NCBI GenBank assembly: GCA_017390475.1
Contig: JAFPBO010000022.1
Span: forward strand, 62,001 to 126,000
Reading direction: 5' to 3'
DNA: 64,000 nucleotides
Origin: Loktanella sp.
Lineage (GTDB): Bacteria; Pseudomonadota; Alphaproteobacteria; Rhodobacterales; Rhodobacteraceae
Shown here: one piece after another, positions 19,042-28,702 of the stretch
Numbering within the stretch: the stretch's first letter is position 1
How the letters are laid out: the number at the start of each line of letters is the position of its first letter
The notes under the pieces: generated by a model
What the model saw: the letters and a program-made list of their open reading frames with translations, nothing else
Told to the model about the DNA's origin: nothing
The model's database searches: none
Program-made: the position numbers and the translations under genes

Positions 19042-20465
19042 AGTGTCGCCATCGGCACGCCCGCCCCTGGATGCACCCCGCCCCCCGCCAGATAGAGGCC
19101 CGGCATCGCCGTGCGCACCGTCGGGCGTTTGAGCGCTGCTGTCATCCCATGCGGGCTGCGCCCGTAAAGTGAACCGAGGCTCGCCGGAAACAGCGCGTCG
19201 AAGCCCGCCGGTGTGGTCAAAGTGTCTGGTCCCGGTTGCGGGCTGAAGGTCAGGCCGAACTGGCGGAAGCGGTTGAAAATCACTGTCTGACATTGGGCTT
19301 TTTCCTTTTCCGCATCGCGCAGGACGGCAGGGGCGTTCATGATGATCTCGAAGCGTTGCAGCGCATTGGGGGCAACCTCGCCATGATCCTGTGCGCATAT
19401 ATACAAGGACGCATCGCCCGGCATTTGGTTGCGTGCCAGGGCCGCAAATTCCGCCTTTGGGTCGTGGCCGAAAAACACCGTATGATGTGCCAGATCGATA
19501 CCATGCGGGATTGCCGCGAAAGCATGCACATAGGCGGACAGGCTGCGGGGTTCCGTTCCGCTGGTCTTGACCATCGGCTGCGGGCCTTCACCCAACAGCC
19601 CCGTGGCTAAGGCCCTTGGGTCGCCGTTGAACAACACAATGTCACCGGCAAAATGCCCCTTGGTGGTTTCCACACCGCTGATCTGCCCACCTTGCTTTGT
19701 GATCCGCAGGGCACGGGTGTCGTAGTGGAACTGTACGCCGTGCCTTGCGGCTAGCGCGGCAATCGCCTGTGCCAGTTGCTGCATCCCGCCGGCGACGGTC
19801 CAGACACCCTGCGCCTCGGCCTGCCAGATGAGCGACAGGATCGCGGGGGATTGATAGGGCGAACCGCCGACGTAGGTTGCGTAACGCCCGAAAAGCTGCG
19901 CCAACCGCGGATCGCTGAAGCTGGACCGCAACATCCCCGCCAGCGACCGATGCGGGGCCATATCGGCGATAATTTGCGGTTGACGCAAGACTGTGCGCGC
20001 GACGGCCATCTGGTCTGGTGCGGCGCTTTGCATCATCGGCGCGTCAAAGGCATCGAACAGCCGTTTGGCGCGGGCGGAGAAGGCGGTGAATTCGGCAGCG
20101 GCCTTGGGGCCAAAGGCTGCGTGAACATTGGCAAGGCTCGCCTCTGGGTCGGCCATCAGGTCAAGGCTGGCACCATCATCCCAGAAATGCCGCGCCAGCG
20201 TTTGCAGCGGTGTCAGCGTGACATGATCTGCCAGATCCGCGCCAACATCGGCGAAAAGCTTGTCGAAAACGCCGCGCATCGTCAGCACGGTTGGTCCGGC
20301 ATCCACTGGCCCGGCGGCTGAGGGCACTTGCCGCATCTTGCCGCCTGGTGCGCCGTGCATATCGACCAAAATCACATCGCATCCCGCATGACCCAGCCGC
20401 AAAGCTGCGGCCAGCCCGGCGATGCCCGCGCCGATGATCACGATCTTTGCTTGGGCTGCGGTCAC
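18903..20465 (-). CDS. crtD: CrtD, methoxyneurosporene/hydroxyneurosporene 3,4-desaturase
   Basis: 520 residues, an FAD-dependent CrtI-type desaturase. The dinucleotide-binding motif VIIGAGIAGLAAAL is followed by an acidic residue in VILVDMHG, and the C-terminal flavin motif is GLYLAGGGVHPGAGVPMA. It introduces the 3,4 double bond in the hydroxylated or methoxylated carotenoid, between CrtC and CrtF or after CrtF. The C-terminus runs into the crtC reading frame. The gene diverges from crtE across an 89-base gap with two PpsR-type palindromes, so redox/oxygen repression of both directions is likely. Confidence 0.92.
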   Translation of the reverse strand: MTAAQAKIVIIGAGIAGLAAALRLGHAGCDVILVDMHGAPGGKMRQVPSAAGPVDAGPTVLTMRGVFDKLFADVGADLADHVTLTPLQTLARHFWDDGASLDLMADPEASLANVHAAFGPKAAAEFTAFSARAKRLFDAFDAPMMQSAAPDQMAVARTVLRQPQIIADMAPHRSLAGMLRSSFSDPRLAQLFGRYATYVGGSPYQSPAILSLIWQAEAQGVWTVAGGMQQLAQAIAALAARHGVQFHYDTRALRITKQGGQISGVETTKGHFAGDIVLFNGDPRALATGLLGEGPQPMVKTSGTEPRSLSAYVHAFAAIPHGIDLAHHTVFFGHDPKAEFAALARNQMPGDASLYICAQDHGEVAPNALQRFEIIMNAPAVLRDAEKEKAQCQTVIFNRFRQFGLTFSPQPGPDTLTTPAGFDALFPASLGSLYGRSPHGMTAALKRPTVRTAMPGLYLAGGGVHPGAGVPMATLCGQHAAAAILSDLASRSTSRPAAMPGGISTGSAPAAPKRSASSVS

Positions 20466-20483
20466 TTAGCGGCGGTCCTCAAC

Positions 20484-20527
20484 TGTATCGTTTGATTTAC
20501 ATTGACATATGTAAACTAAAATAGACA
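20484..20527. promoter_or_regulatory. Two PpsR/CrtJ-type palindromes and crtE promoter in the crtD-crtE gap
   Basis: Two exact TGT-N12-ACA motifs are present, at 20484-20501 and 20510-20527. Between them is a TTGACA -35 hexamer (20503-20508), 17 bases before CAGTAT at 20526-20531, facing crtE. The second palindrome therefore fills the promoter spacer. PpsR/CrtJ represses bch, crt and puc promoters of Rhodobacter aerobically by binding such paired sites. The layout predicts joint repression of crtDC and crtEF. The ppsR gene is not in the window. Confidence 0.75.
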
Positions 20528-20554
20528 GTATGGAAGGCAGATAGGACATATGCC

Positions 20555-21436
20555 ATGAAAATTGCCGACCGGATCGAAACGACCATGTCTGCCGCTATCG
20601 CGCAGGGACAAGGCGGGCTGGCCCCGCCAAAACTGGCCGCCGCGCTGAATTACGCGGTGACACCGGGCGGTGCGCGGATCCGGCCGACGATTCTGCTGTC
20701 GGTCGCGATGGCCTGTGGTGATGATCAACCGTGCCTGACGAATGCGGCGGCTGTGGCGCTGGAACTGGTGCATTGCGCCTCTCTCGTCCACGACGATCTG
20801 CCCTGTTTTGACGATGCTGATATGCGTCGGGGCAAGCCTGCGCTGCATCGTGCCTATTCCGAACCGCTTGCCGTTCTGACGGGCGATAGTCTGATCATCA
20901 TGGGGTTTCACGTGCTGACACGCGCGGCGAGCGCTTCACCCGCGCGGGCGATTGCACTGCTCGATATCCTTGGCACCCGCAGCGGGATGCCCTTTGGCAT
21001 CTGCGCCGGGCAAGGCTGGGAAAGCGAACGCCAGTTTGATCTGTCCGCCTATCATCAGGCCAAAACCGGCGCTTTGTTCATCGCCGCGACCCAGATGGGT
21101 GCTGTGGCTGCCGGGCAAGAGGCAGAGCCTTGGGGTGAACTTGGTGCGCGTCTGGGCGAGGCGTTTCAAGTCGCCGACGATCTGCGCGATGCGCTTTGTG
21201 ATGAGGCGGCGCTGGGCAAACCTGCTGGGCAGGACGATCTGCACGGGCGGCCCAATGCAGTTGCTGCCTATGGCGTGCGTGGCGCTGTGCAGCGCTTTGA
21301 CGATATTCTGGCCGGTGCGATTTCCTCGATCCCCGCTTGCCCGGGCGAGGCCGCTTTGGCCCAGATGGTCCGCGCCTATGCTGACAGGCTGGTGCCTGCC
21401 GGGGCGCGCGAAAGCCGGACTGTGCCGGGTGAATAA
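20555..21436 (+). CDS. crtE: CrtE, geranylgeranyl diphosphate synthase
   Basis: 293 residues of the polyprenyl synthetase family. The first Asp-rich motif is [14 protein letters not shown], with the two-residue insertion of bacterial GGPP/FPP synthases, and the second is VADDLRDAL. It condenses IPP with allylic diphosphates to GGPP, feeding both carotenoids and the bacteriochlorophyll phytyl tail. Its TAA stop overlaps the crtF ATG (TAATG), so the pair is translationally coupled. Confidence 0.93.
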   Translation: MKIADRIETTMSAAIAQGQGGLAPPKLAAALNYAVTPGGARIRPTILLSVAMACGDDQPCLTNAAAVALELVHCASLVHDDLPCFDDADMRRGKPALHRAYSEPLAVLTGDSLIIMGFHVLTRAASASPARAIALLDILGTRSGMPFGICAGQGWESERQFDLSAYHQAKTGALFIAATQMGAVAAGQEAEPWGELGARLGEAFQVADDLRDALCDEAALGKPAGQDDLHGRPNAVAAYGVRGAVQRFDDILAGAISSIPACPGEAALAQMVRAYADRLVPAGARESRTVPGE

Positions 21437-22575
21437 TGACGGATGCGGCTGTGACTTTACCGGGTTCTGCGCCCGCATCTGAGCAGCGCAAGGCGTCACG
21501 CCTGACGCGTCTGGTCGCCAATCCTTCCTTTCAGAAATGGGCCGCGAAGTTCCCGCTGACCCGGCCTTTCGTCCGGTCCGAAGGGCAGGCGATGTTCGAT
21601 CTGGTTGCCGGGTTTTGCCATTCGCAAGTGCTCTATGCTTTGGTCGCGCTGGATATTCCCCGCAAATTACTGGCCCATGAAATGCCGCTCGCATCCCTTG
21701 CGCATCAGGGGCGTATGGTGCCAGAGCGGATGGCGGTGCTGCTGTCGGCTGCGGTGTCTTTGGGGCTGATAAAGCAGCGCAAATCAGGGCTTTATGCGCT
21801 GACAATGCGCGGTGCGGCGCTTGCCGGTGTGCCGGGCCTTGAGGGCATGATCGCGCATCATGATGTGCTTTATCGTGACCTCGCCGATCCGGTAGCATTC
21901 TTTCGGGGTGAGGTGGAGACGGAGCTGGCCGCCTTCTGGCCCTATGTCTTTGGCGCAGGCGGCGCGACTGATCCCGCCACTACCGCGCAATATTCCCGCC
22001 TGATGGCTGACAGCCAGTTGCTGGTCGCCGATGACACGCTCGCCGCCGTGGATTTTCGGGGTGTGGAGCGGCTGATGGATGTCGGCGGCGGGACGGGCGC
22101 GTTTCTGACGGCTGTCGGTGCGGCATATCCCAAGCTCAACCTGACCCTGTTCGATCTGCCCGCCGTCGTGCCTGCCGCACAGGACAGATTCGCAACCGCT
22201 GGTATGGCTGACCGCACGCAGATCGTGCCGGGGTCATTCCGCGATCAGCCGCTGCCGCAGGGTGCGGATATGATCAGCCTGATCCGCGTGCTTTACGATC
22301 ACAGCGACGACACTGTGGCAGATTTGCTTGCCGCCGTTCATGCGTCGCTGCCACCTGGCGGGCGCATCCTGATTTCGGAACCGATGACCGGCGGTGCCAA
22401 GCCCCAGCGCGCCGGTGATGCTTACTTTGCCCTCTATTGCATGGCGATGCGTACCGGGCGCGCGCGGTCGGCAGATCAGATCACAGTACTGATGCGCAAG
22501 GCGGGGTTCAGCAATATCCGCGCGCCGCGCGCCGCGCGTCCTTTCATTACCTCTGTGATCGAGGGTGTAAGGTAA
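21436..22575 (+). CDS. crtF: CrtF, hydroxyneurosporene O-methyltransferase
   Basis: 379 residues. The C-terminal methyltransferase half carries the SAM motif [16 protein letters not shown] and the later [10 protein letters not shown] strand typical of dimeric O-methyltransferases, and the N-terminal half is the dimerisation domain. It methylates the C1 hydroxyl made by CrtC, giving the methoxy end of spheroidene-type carotenoids. It follows crtE with a one-base overlap. The first PpsR-type palindrome of the bchC promoter overlaps its stop codon. Confidence 0.92.
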   Translation: MTDAAVTLPGSAPASEQRKASRLTRLVANPSFQKWAAKFPLTRPFVRSEGQAMFDLVAGFCHSQVLYALVALDIPRKLLAHEMPLASLAHQGRMVPERMAVLLSAAVSLGLIKQRKSGLYALTMRGAALAGVPGLEGMIAHHDVLYRDLADPVAFFRGEVETELAAFWPYVFGAGGATDPATTAQYSRLMADSQLLVADDTLAAVDFRGVERLMDVGGGTGAFLTAVGAAYPKLNLTLFDLPAVVPAAQDRFATAGMADRTQIVPGSFRDQPLPQGADMISLIRVLYDHSDDTVADLLAAVHASLPPGGRILISEPMTGGAKPQRAGDAYFALYCMAMRTGRARSADQITVLMRKAGFSNIRAPRAARPFITSVIEGVR

Positions 22576-22630
22576 AGTTTACACATGTGGTGTCTAAATG
22601 AATTGACACACGTCGCCAAAAAGTTACACT
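22566..22630 (+). promoter_or_regulatory. bchC promoter with two PpsR/CrtJ-type palindromes
   Basis: Exact TGT-N12-ACA motifs lie at 22566-22583 and 22591-22608. The right arm of the second overlaps TTGACA (22603-22608), which is 16 bases before TACACT (22625-22630). This makes a sigma-70 promoter with the repressor sites over and upstream of the -35. The arrangement is the one known for the Rhodobacter bchC operon. It should start the bchCXYZ-puf superoperon transcript. Confidence 0.78.
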
Positions 22631-22693
22631 GAACATAACAAGACGTGCTGCACAGAGGTCACTCCGACCAGACGCAGCGCAAGGGGAGAGACC

Positions 22694-23632
22694 GTGCAAA
22701 CAACCGCCGTCATATTATCAGCGCCCCGCCAACTGGGACTTGATACGGTGGGAATCACGCCACCCGCGCATGACGATGTCGTTGTCGACATCCGCTATTC
22801 CGGCATTTCCACCGGGACAGAGAAATTGTTCTGGTCCGGTGAGATGCCGCCGTTTCCCGGCATGGGCTATCCTTTGATCCCCGGCTATGAGGCTGCGGGC
22901 GAGATCGTCGAAGCAGGCCGCGACAGCGGTTATCGCGTCGGTGAACATGTCTTTGTCCCCGGCGCAAATTGCTATGAAGGGGCGTTTGGCCTGTTCGGTG
23001 CTGCCGCCCAGACCATCGTGACCAAAGCATCCCGCGTCACACGCATCGACCGTGGCCTCGGGGCTGGCGGTGCGCTCCTGGCGCTGGCCGCAACCGCGCG
23101 GCACGCGATGGCTGGCCCGAATAAATCAGTGCCCGACCTGATCATCGGACATGGTGTTCTGGGCCGCTTGCTCGCGCGCCTGACCATCGCCGCTGGCGCG
23201 CCTGCGCCGACCGTCTGGGAAATCGACCCGATCCGCATGAGTGGCGCTGACGGTTATCAGGTGCTGACACCGGAAACCGACACGCGCCGCGATTATACAT
23301 CCATCTACGACGCATCCGGCCGTGGCGATCTTCTCAACGATTGGATCGGCCGGATCGCCAAAGGCGGCGAGATTGTTCTGGCGGGTTTCTACACCGCACC
23401 GCTGCAATTCGCCTTTCCGCCCGCTTTCATGAAAGAGGCGCGGTTCCGCATCAGCGCGGAATGGACCGCTGACGATATGACCGCCACCCGCGCCTTGGCC
23501 GAAAACGGCACACTGATGCTGGGTGATCTGATCACACACGAACAATCCGCCGCAACCGCGCCCGCCGCCTATGAGACGGCGTTCAGCGATCCGGCCTGCC
23601 TGAAAATGATTTTGAACTGGGGAACCGCATGA
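22694..23632 (+). CDS. bchC: BchC, 3-hydroxyethyl bacteriochlorophyllide a dehydrogenase
   Basis: 312 residues, a zinc-less medium-chain-dehydrogenase-like protein. [28 protein letters not shown] at the N-terminus and the nucleotide-binding [12 protein letters not shown] near residue 155 are characteristic. It oxidises the 3-hydroxyethyl group to acetyl late in bacteriochlorophyll a synthesis. GTG is the apparent start (22694) after an AGGGGAG. It overlaps bchX by 4 bases. Confidence 0.93.
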   Translation: MQTTAVILSAPRQLGLDTVGITPPAHDDVVVDIRYSGISTGTEKLFWSGEMPPFPGMGYPLIPGYEAAGEIVEAGRDSGYRVGEHVFVPGANCYEGAFGLFGAAAQTIVTKASRVTRIDRGLGAGGALLALAATARHAMAGPNKSVPDLIIGHGVLGRLLARLTIAAGAPAPTVWEIDPIRMSGADGYQVLTPETDTRRDYTSIYDASGRGDLLNDWIGRIAKGGEIVLAGFYTAPLQFAFPPAFMKEARFRISAEWTADDMTATRALAENGTLMLGDLITHEQSAATAPAAYETAFSDPACLKMILNWGTA

Positions 23633-24633
23633 AAGATGAAATTCCAAACCTGAAGGATTTCGATCAGCGTCTACGCGATGAAGCCCATGAGGAACCAACG
23701 CTGGAAGTGCAGCAGGGCGAACCCACATCCAAAACCCAGATCATCGCGATTTATGGCAAAGGCGGGATCGGCAAGTCGTTCACACTTGCAAATTTATCCC
23801 ACATGATGGCCGAAATGGGCAAGCGCGTCTTGCTGATCGGCTGTGATCCGAAATCAGATACCACAAGCCTGTTGTTTGGCGGGAAAGCCTGTCCGACGAT
23901 CATCGAAACCTCTGCCAAGAAGAAACTGGCCGGTGAAGAAGTCGCCATCGGCGATGTCTGTTTCAAACGCGGCGGTGTTTTCGCGATGGAACTCGGCGGG
24001 CCAGAGGTTGGCCGTGGTTGCGGTGGTCGCGGGATCATCCACGGGTTTGAGTTGCTCGAAAAGCTCGGGTTCCATGATTGGGATTTCGACTATGTCCTGC
24101 TCGATTTCCTGGGCGACGTGGTCTGCGGCGGCTTCGGCCTGCCGATTGCCCGCGATATGGCGCAGAAAGTGATCTTGGTCGCGTCCAACGATCTACAGTC
24201 GCTTTATGTCGCCAATAACGTCTGCTCTGCTGTGGAATATTTCCGCAAAATGGGCGGCAATGTCGGTGTCGCGGGTCTGGTGATTAACAAAGACGATGGC
24301 ACCGGAGAGGCGCAGGCCTTTGCCGAAGCCGTCAAGATCCCGGTGCTGGCCGCGATCCCGCAGAATGATGATCTGCGCAAGAAATCGGCGAATTATCAGA
24401 TCGTTGGCAGCTATGACAGCGAATGGGGTCCGATGTTTGCCGGTCTCGCCGATGCGGTTGGGATTGCGCCACCTGTGCGCCCGACACCGCTGGATCAGGA
24501 CGGTCTGCTGGCTCTGTTCGACAGCAAGGATACAGGCGGTGACTACAAACTGGTTCCTGCCACTGACGTCGACATGCGCGGCAAGAATGCCGCCCCGAAA
24601 GAGACGCTGGAGGTCATTTATGATGACGCCTGA
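23629..24633 (+). CDS. bchX: BchX, chlorophyllide reductase iron protein
   Basis: 334 residues, NifH-like. The P-loop is [16 protein letters not shown], and the two Cys ligands of the shared [4Fe-4S] cluster are in [13 protein letters not shown] and GDVVCGGFG. As an ATP-driven electron donor it works with BchY and BchZ to reduce ring B of chlorophyllide. A 46-codon open frame begins inside its last codons and leads into bchY, an arrangement I do not recognise as standard. Confidence 0.95.
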   Translation: MKDEIPNLKDFDQRLRDEAHEEPTLEVQQGEPTSKTQIIAIYGKGGIGKSFTLANLSHMMAEMGKRVLLIGCDPKSDTTSLLFGGKACPTIIETSAKKKLAGEEVAIGDVCFKRGGVFAMELGGPEVGRGCGGRGIIHGFELLEKLGFHDWDFDYVLLDFLGDVVCGGFGLPIARDMAQKVILVASNDLQSLYVANNVCSAVEYFRKMGGNVGVAGLVINKDDGTGEAQAFAEAVKIPVLAAIPQNDDLRKKSANYQIVGSYDSEWGPMFAGLADAVGIAPPVRPTPLDQDGLLALFDSKDTGGDYKLVPATDVDMRGKNAAPKETLEVIYDDA

Positions 24634-24760
24634 GTCAACCCGCCAAGTTCGCGAAGAAGTGCGCCTGATGCTGGCCATAGCCCGCCCCGACCAATTGCAA
24701 CGGCTGCTCGCCGATATCGCCCGCGTTCCGGTGAAGGAGGAGCAGAAATATGACGCTTGA
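24620..24760 (+). CDS. Putative 46-residue protein wedged between bchX and bchY
   Basis: The ATG at 24620 follows CTGGAGGTC (GGAGG 6-7 bases upstream), inside the 3' end of bchX. The frame ends at TGA 24758-24760, 11 bases inside bchY. The predicted peptide is charged and helical (RQVREEVRLMLAIARP, then QLQRLLADIARVPVKEE). Good ribosome site, overlap with both neighbours and exact filling of the gap suggest it is translated and couples bchX to bchY translation. I do not recognise the family. It could be a leader that only keeps ribosomes on the mRNA. Confidence 0.55.
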   Translation: MMTPESTRQVREEVRLMLAIARPDQLQRLLADIARVPVKEEQKYDA

Positions 24761-26336
24761 TCACCAGAGCCAAGGCTATGAAGTCGGCTACGACGAAGCC
24801 GGACAGGTCCGCATCATCGAAGGCGCAGAACGTGCCACAACGCCGGAAGTCGCAGAAACGACGCTGGCTGGCGGCTGTGCCTCTGGTGGCACGATGCAGG
24901 AGGCGGCGCGCGCGGCGGGCAAATCCGATATTCTGGACCAATATGCCAAGGACTATCCGCAAGGACCACATGATCAGCCACAATCCATGTGTCCTGCCTT
25001 TGGGTCTTTGCGCGTCGGCCTCAGAATGAAACGTGTGGCTACTGTTCTGTCAGGCTCGGCGTGTTGTGTGTATGGCCTCACGTTCGTTTCTCATTTTTAC
25101 GGTGCCCGCCGGTCGGTTGGCTATGTGCCGTTCAATTCCGAAAGCCTTGTGACAGGTAAGCTGTTCGAGGATATCCGCGAAAGCGTCCATGAAATGGCCG
25201 ACCCCGACCGCTATGACGCGATTGTGGTGACAAATCTTTGTGTGCCGACCGCCTCTGGCGTACCGCTGCGGTTGCTGCCGCGTGAAATCAACGGTGTGCG
25301 GATTGTCGGCATCGATGTCCCCGGTTTTGGCATCCCGACACATGCAGAGGCCAAGGATGTGCTGGCCGGGGCGATGCTGAATTACGCCCGCGAAGAGATC
25401 AAGGCTGGCCCCGTCGCCCGTCCCGTTGGTGGCAAATCCGACCGTCCGAGCGTGGCGCTGCTGGGCGAGATGTTTCCGGCCGATCCGATGATGATCGGCG
25501 CGATGCTGGCCCCGATGGGTCTGGCCGTCGGTCCCGTCGTCCCAACCCGTGAATGGCGCGAGCTTTATGCCGCCCTCGATTGCGGCGTCGTCGCGGCGAT
25601 CCATCCGTTTTATACTGCCTCCGTGCGGGAATTTCAGGCCGCTGGCCGCAAGGTCGTGGGCTCTGCGCCTGTTGGCTATCACGGTACCGCCGCGTGGCTG
25701 GCTGCGATTGGTGAGGCCTATGATGTGCCTGCTGCGCAGATCGCTGCCGCACAAAACGCCTTCCTGCCCGCGATTACTGCGGCCCTTGGTGGTGCGCAGA
25801 TCAAAGGAACTGTGACTGTATCGGGCTATGAAGGGTCTGAATTACTGGTCGCGCGGTTGTTGATCGAAAGCGGCGCGGATGTGCCCTATGTCGGCACCGC
25901 CTGTCCGAAAACGCCCTGGTCCGCCGAGGATGCCGCCTGGCTGGAAAGCCGCGGTGTGAAGGTCAAATATCGCGCGTCTTTGGAAGATGATCTGGCCGCT
26001 GTCGATGCGATCAACCCTGATCTGGCGATTGGCACCACGCCTGTCGTCCAGCACGCCAAGGAACGCGGCATTCCCGCGCTTTACTTCACCAATCTGATTT
26101 CGGCGCGACCTTTGATGGGGCCAGCTGGTGCCGGATCACTGGCGCAGGTCGTGAATGCGGCGATTGCGGGCAAAGAGAAAATGGACACGATGCGCGCCTT
26201 TTTTGAAGGTGTGGGTCACGGCGATACCGCCGGTGTCTGGGAAGGGTCGCCCAATCTGCGCCCCGATTTCCGCGCGGCGCATCAGAAAAAGCTCGACAAG
26301 CAGGCGCGTGCGGCTGCGGCGGAGCAGATGATATGA
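24750..26336 (+). CDS. bchY: BchY, chlorophyllide a reductase subunit Y
   Basis: 528 residues, NifD/BchN-like. Candidate cluster-ligand Cys lie in [23 protein letters not shown] and GSACCVYG within the first 110 residues. With BchZ it forms the catalytic component that reduces the C7=C8 bond of chlorophyllide a. The start is set by GGAGGAG at 24738 and the clear family N-terminus. It is separated from bchZ by 85 bases that contain a palindromic repeat rather than the usual tight junction. Confidence 0.94.
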   Translation: MTLDHQSQGYEVGYDEAGQVRIIEGAERATTPEVAETTLAGGCASGGTMQEAARAAGKSDILDQYAKDYPQGPHDQPQSMCPAFGSLRVGLRMKRVATVLSGSACCVYGLTFVSHFYGARRSVGYVPFNSESLVTGKLFEDIRESVHEMADPDRYDAIVVTNLCVPTASGVPLRLLPREINGVRIVGIDVPGFGIPTHAEAKDVLAGAMLNYAREEIKAGPVARPVGGKSDRPSVALLGEMFPADPMMIGAMLAPMGLAVGPVVPTREWRELYAALDCGVVAAIHPFYTASVREFQAAGRKVVGSAPVGYHGTAAWLAAIGEAYDVPAAQIAAAQNAFLPAITAALGGAQIKGTVTVSGYEGSELLVARLLIESGADVPYVGTACPKTPWSAEDAAWLESRGVKVKYRASLEDDLAAVDAINPDLAIGTTPVVQHAKERGIPALYFTNLISARPLMGPAGAGSLAQVVNAAIAGKEKMDTMRAFFEGVGHGDTAGVWEGSPNLRPDFRAAHQKKLDKQARAAAAEQMI

Positions 26337-26357
26337 TGGTGTTTTGCGGATATGTTG

Positions 26358-26400
26358 CAGGGGGCGCTGCCCCCGCTTCGCTCCCCCGGGATATTTTTAC
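26358..26400. repeat. REP-like intergenic element between bchY and bchZ
   Basis: A hairpin with arms GGGGGC and GCCCCC (around 26360-26375) is followed by CTCCCCCGGGATATTTTT. I recognise this pattern as a type of short dispersed element seen between genes in Rhodobacteraceae; copy number cannot be tested here. It supplies most of the bchY-bchZ gap, so it probably inserted into an operon that was originally compact. The bchZ ribosome site lies just beyond it (GGAAGGTCT before ATG 26422). Confidence 0.6.
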
Positions 26401-26421
26401 TCGGAAGATGGAAGGTCTGTC

Positions 26422-27882
26422 ATGCTGATCATGGATCATGACCGTGCGGGCGGATATTGGGGTGCGGTCTACGCCTTCTGTGCTGTCAAAGGATTGCAGG
26501 TCGTCATCGACGGGCCTGTTGGCTGTGAAAACCTGCCGGTGACGTCGGTGCTGCATTATACTGATGGTTTGCCGCCGCATGAATTGCCGATTGTTGTCAC
26601 CGGGCTGGGTGAGACCGAGATGGGTGAAGGCACCGAAGTCGCGATGAAACGCGCTTGGGATGTGCTTGATCCGGCTTTGCCTGCGGTCGTGGTGACAGGG
26701 TCGATTGCCGAGATGATCGGGGGTGGCGTCACACCGCAAGGCACCAATATCCAGCGGTTCCTGCCGCGCACGATTGATGAAGATCAATGGGAAGCCGCGG
26801 ATCGTGCGATGACCTGGATCTTTACCGAATTCGGCATGACCAAGGGCCGGATGCCGCCCGAAAAGAAACGTGTTGAGGGTGATGCACCGCGCGTGAATAT
26901 CCTTGGGCCGATGTATGGCGCGTTCAACATGCCATCCGATCTGGCCGAAATCCGGCGCTTGATCGAAGGGATCGGCGCAGAGGTCAATATGGTGATGCCG
27001 CTGGGCGCCCATGTCGCCGAGATGCGCAATCTGGTGAATGCGGATGTGAATATCTGCATGTATCGCGAATTTGGCCGGGGCCTGTGTGAGGTGCTGAACA
27101 AGCCCTATCTGCAAGCGCCGTTTGGAATCGATTCCACCACGAAATTCCTGCGCAAGCTGGGCGAGCTGACCGGTCTGGACCCGGAACCATTCATCGAGCG
27201 GGAGAAGCATTCGACGATCAAACCCGTCTGGGATCTGTGGCGCTCGGTCACGCAGGATTTCTTTGCCACGGCGGAATTCGCTATTGTTGCAAACGAAACC
27301 TATGCCCGTGGTATCCGGCATTATCTTGAGGGCGATCTGGGCTTTCCCTGCGCCTTTGCCGTCGCGCGGTGTCGTGGCAAGAAGACCGATAATGACGAGG
27401 TCCGCCGTCTGCTGCACAGCAAACGCCCGCTGATCGTCATGGGGTCGATCAATGAGAAAATGTATCTGGCCGAAATGAAGGCCGGACATGGGCCAAGCCC
27501 GGTGTTTATCCCCGCGAGTTTCCCCGGTGCCGCGATAAGGCGCGCCACAGGCACGCCGTTCATGGGCTATGCCGGCGCGACCTATGTGCTGCAAGAGGTC
27601 TGCAACGGGTTGTTCGACGCCCTTTTCCATATCCTGCCTTTGGGCACCGATATGGATGCAACCGATGCCACGCTGACACCGTTGCGCCGCGACTTCCCCT
27701 GGGATGCCGATGCGCAGGCCAAGCTGGATGAGATCGTGGCGACCCACCCGATCCTGACACGCATTTCTGCGGCGAAATCTCTGCGCGACGCCGCAGAGCG
27801 CGCCGCACTCGACGCCGGCAACGACAGGGTTGTGCTGGAAACCGTCGAGACTCTGCAACCATCCCCTGGAGGACGCAAATGA
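26422..27882 (+). CDS. bchZ: BchZ, chlorophyllide a reductase subunit Z
   Basis: 486 residues from the ATG at 26422, where the conserved N-terminus [16 protein letters not shown] begins; the longer frame from 26344 reads through the repeat element and is rejected. A cluster-ligand Cys is in [13 protein letters not shown]. It pairs with BchY as the catalytic component of chlorophyllide reductase. It overlaps pufQ by 4 bases, so puf genes are on the same superoperon transcript as in Rhodobacter. Confidence 0.94.
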   Translation: MLIMDHDRAGGYWGAVYAFCAVKGLQVVIDGPVGCENLPVTSVLHYTDGLPPHELPIVVTGLGETEMGEGTEVAMKRAWDVLDPALPAVVVTGSIAEMIGGGVTPQGTNIQRFLPRTIDEDQWEAADRAMTWIFTEFGMTKGRMPPEKKRVEGDAPRVNILGPMYGAFNMPSDLAEIRRLIEGIGAEVNMVMPLGAHVAEMRNLVNADVNICMYREFGRGLCEVLNKPYLQAPFGIDSTTKFLRKLGELTGLDPEPFIEREKHSTIKPVWDLWRSVTQDFFATAEFAIVANETYARGIRHYLEGDLGFPCAFAVARCRGKKTDNDEVRRLLHSKRPLIVMGSINEKMYLAEMKAGHGPSPVFIPASFPGAAIRRATGTPFMGYAGATYVLQEVCNGLFDALFHILPLGTDMDATDATLTPLRRDFPWDADAQAKLDEIVATHPILTRISAAKSLRDAAERAALDAGNDRVVLETVETLQPSPGGRK

Positions 27883-28103
27883 CTGATTTTACCACAGACG
27901 CCCCGATTGTCCGGAGCCGGAACGCAGCCCCCAAACGCGAATACTACGCCTATTTCGGGGTGATCTTTCTGGCGACACTGCCGCTGGCGATCCTGACATG
28001 GGTACTGTTCGCGGCACGCCGGATGGAGCTGCCCGAACATGGGCCTATTTCCAAGGCCTGGACCCAGGCCCGCATCATTACGCCGCACATCTTTAACGGA
28101 TGA
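27879..28103 (+). CDS. pufQ: PufQ
   Basis: 74 residues with one membrane helix ([22 protein letters not shown]) after a basic N-terminal segment, and an amphipathic C-terminus ([11 protein letters not shown]). PufQ of Rhodobacter is needed for full bacteriochlorophyll formation and for coupling it to complex assembly. Position between bchZ (4-base overlap) and pufB confirms the assignment, which length alone would not. Confidence 0.88.
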   Translation: MTDFTTDAPIVRSRNAAPKREYYAYFGVIFLATLPLAILTWVLFAARRMELPEHGPISKAWTQARIITPHIFNG

Positions 28104-28120
28104 AACGCTGGCGCGACATT

Positions 28121-28169
28121 TGCCCTGAAAAGGGCATCGAGACATTCGTCATTCCCCCCCGGGATGACG
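28121..28169 (+). other. Hairpins in the pufQ-pufB spacer
   Basis: A 6-bp stem TGCCCT/AGGGCA with a GAAA tetraloop lies at 28121-28136. A second imperfect stem with CGTCAT/TGACG arms spans about 28147-28169. The 147-base spacer has no other gene. In Rhodobacter the pufQ-pufB segment is where the long transcript is cut to release the stable pufBA(LM) mRNA. These stems are candidates for the 5' stabilising structure. Confidence 0.5.
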
Positions 28170-28250
28170 GATTGGGGCAGAGGACGAGCTTCTGTCGTAA
28201 CCCGGCCGCGGGGGGTGCGCGGCGTCAGTATTTATTTTTGGAGACAAAAC

Positions 28251-28406
28251 ATGGCTGACAAATCTGACCTTTCTTTCACAGGTCTCACTGATGAGCAGGC
28301 CCAAGAGCTGCACGCAGTATATATGAGCGGCTTCACGATCTTCACGATCGTCGCAGTCGTCGCGCATATCCTGACGTACATCAAGCTTCCTTGGTTCAGC
28401 TGGTAA
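28251..28406 (+). CDS. pufB: PufB, light-harvesting 1 beta subunit
   Basis: 51 residues. The LHI beta pattern is clear: [17 protein letters not shown] leads into the single helix containing the bacteriochlorophyll-ligand His ([16 protein letters not shown]). GGAG stands 7 bases before the ATG. Sits in the inner membrane ring around the reaction centre with PufA. Confidence 0.95.
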   Translation: MADKSDLSFTGLTDEQAQELHAVYMSGFTIFTIVAVVAHILTYIKLPWFSW

Positions 28407-28423
28407 GAGAAGGAATACACACA

Positions 28424-28576
28424 ATGGCACAATTTTACAAAATCTGGCTGATCTTCGATCCACGCCGCGTTTTCGTGGCACAGGGCGTGTTTCTTTTCCT
28501 GCTTGCAGCGATGATTCACCTCGTCCTGCTCAGCAATGAAAGCACAAACTGGTTCCAGCGCGCCTTTGGCGGCTGA
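28424..28576 (+). CDS. pufA: PufA, light-harvesting 1 alpha subunit
   Basis: 50 residues. The N-terminal [20 protein letters not shown] and the His of [10 protein letters not shown] (bacteriochlorophyll ligand) are the standard LHI alpha features. The start follows AAGGAATACAC. It ends 126 bases before pufL, and a strong hairpin fills part of this gap. Confidence 0.95.
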   Translation: MAQFYKIWLIFDPRRVFVAQGVFLFLLAAMIHLVLLSNESTNWFQRAFGG

Positions 28577-28602
28577 TCAGCGCTTTTCGCAAAATATCGC
28601 TA

Positions 28603-28625
28603 CGGGCGGGACGCTGATCCGCCCG
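28603..28625 (+). other. Hairpin in the pufA-pufL intercistronic region
   Basis: A perfect 7-bp stem CGGGCGG/CCGCCCG with a 9-base loop lies 26 bases after the pufA stop. It has no T-tract. In Rhodobacter a stem-loop at this place protects pufBA from 3' decay and gives the excess of light-harvesting over reaction-centre mRNA; the same role is inferred here. Confidence 0.7.
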
Positions 28626-28702
28626 CGGCAAACATCGACATTCACGATCACAGGGCGCACCCGAACGGGGCTGCAGGGCCTGTAGACATATGGAGTATGA
28701 AG

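Noticed and set aside
18079-19398. Full-length 439-codon reading of crtC from 19398
   Set aside because: The first about 120 residues are Gly/Arg/Pro-rich, lie opposite no conserved CrtC part and duplicate the crtD coding region in another frame.
20936-21898. 320-codon open frame antisense to crtE and crtF
   Set aside because: Spans two coupled forward genes with intact catalytic motifs; composition is that of a shadow frame.
26086-27858. 590-codon open frame antisense to bchZ
   Set aside because: It lies wholly opposite a well-supported gene, has His/Arg/Gln-rich shadow composition typical of high-GC third-position bias, and has no ribosome site or recognisable domain.
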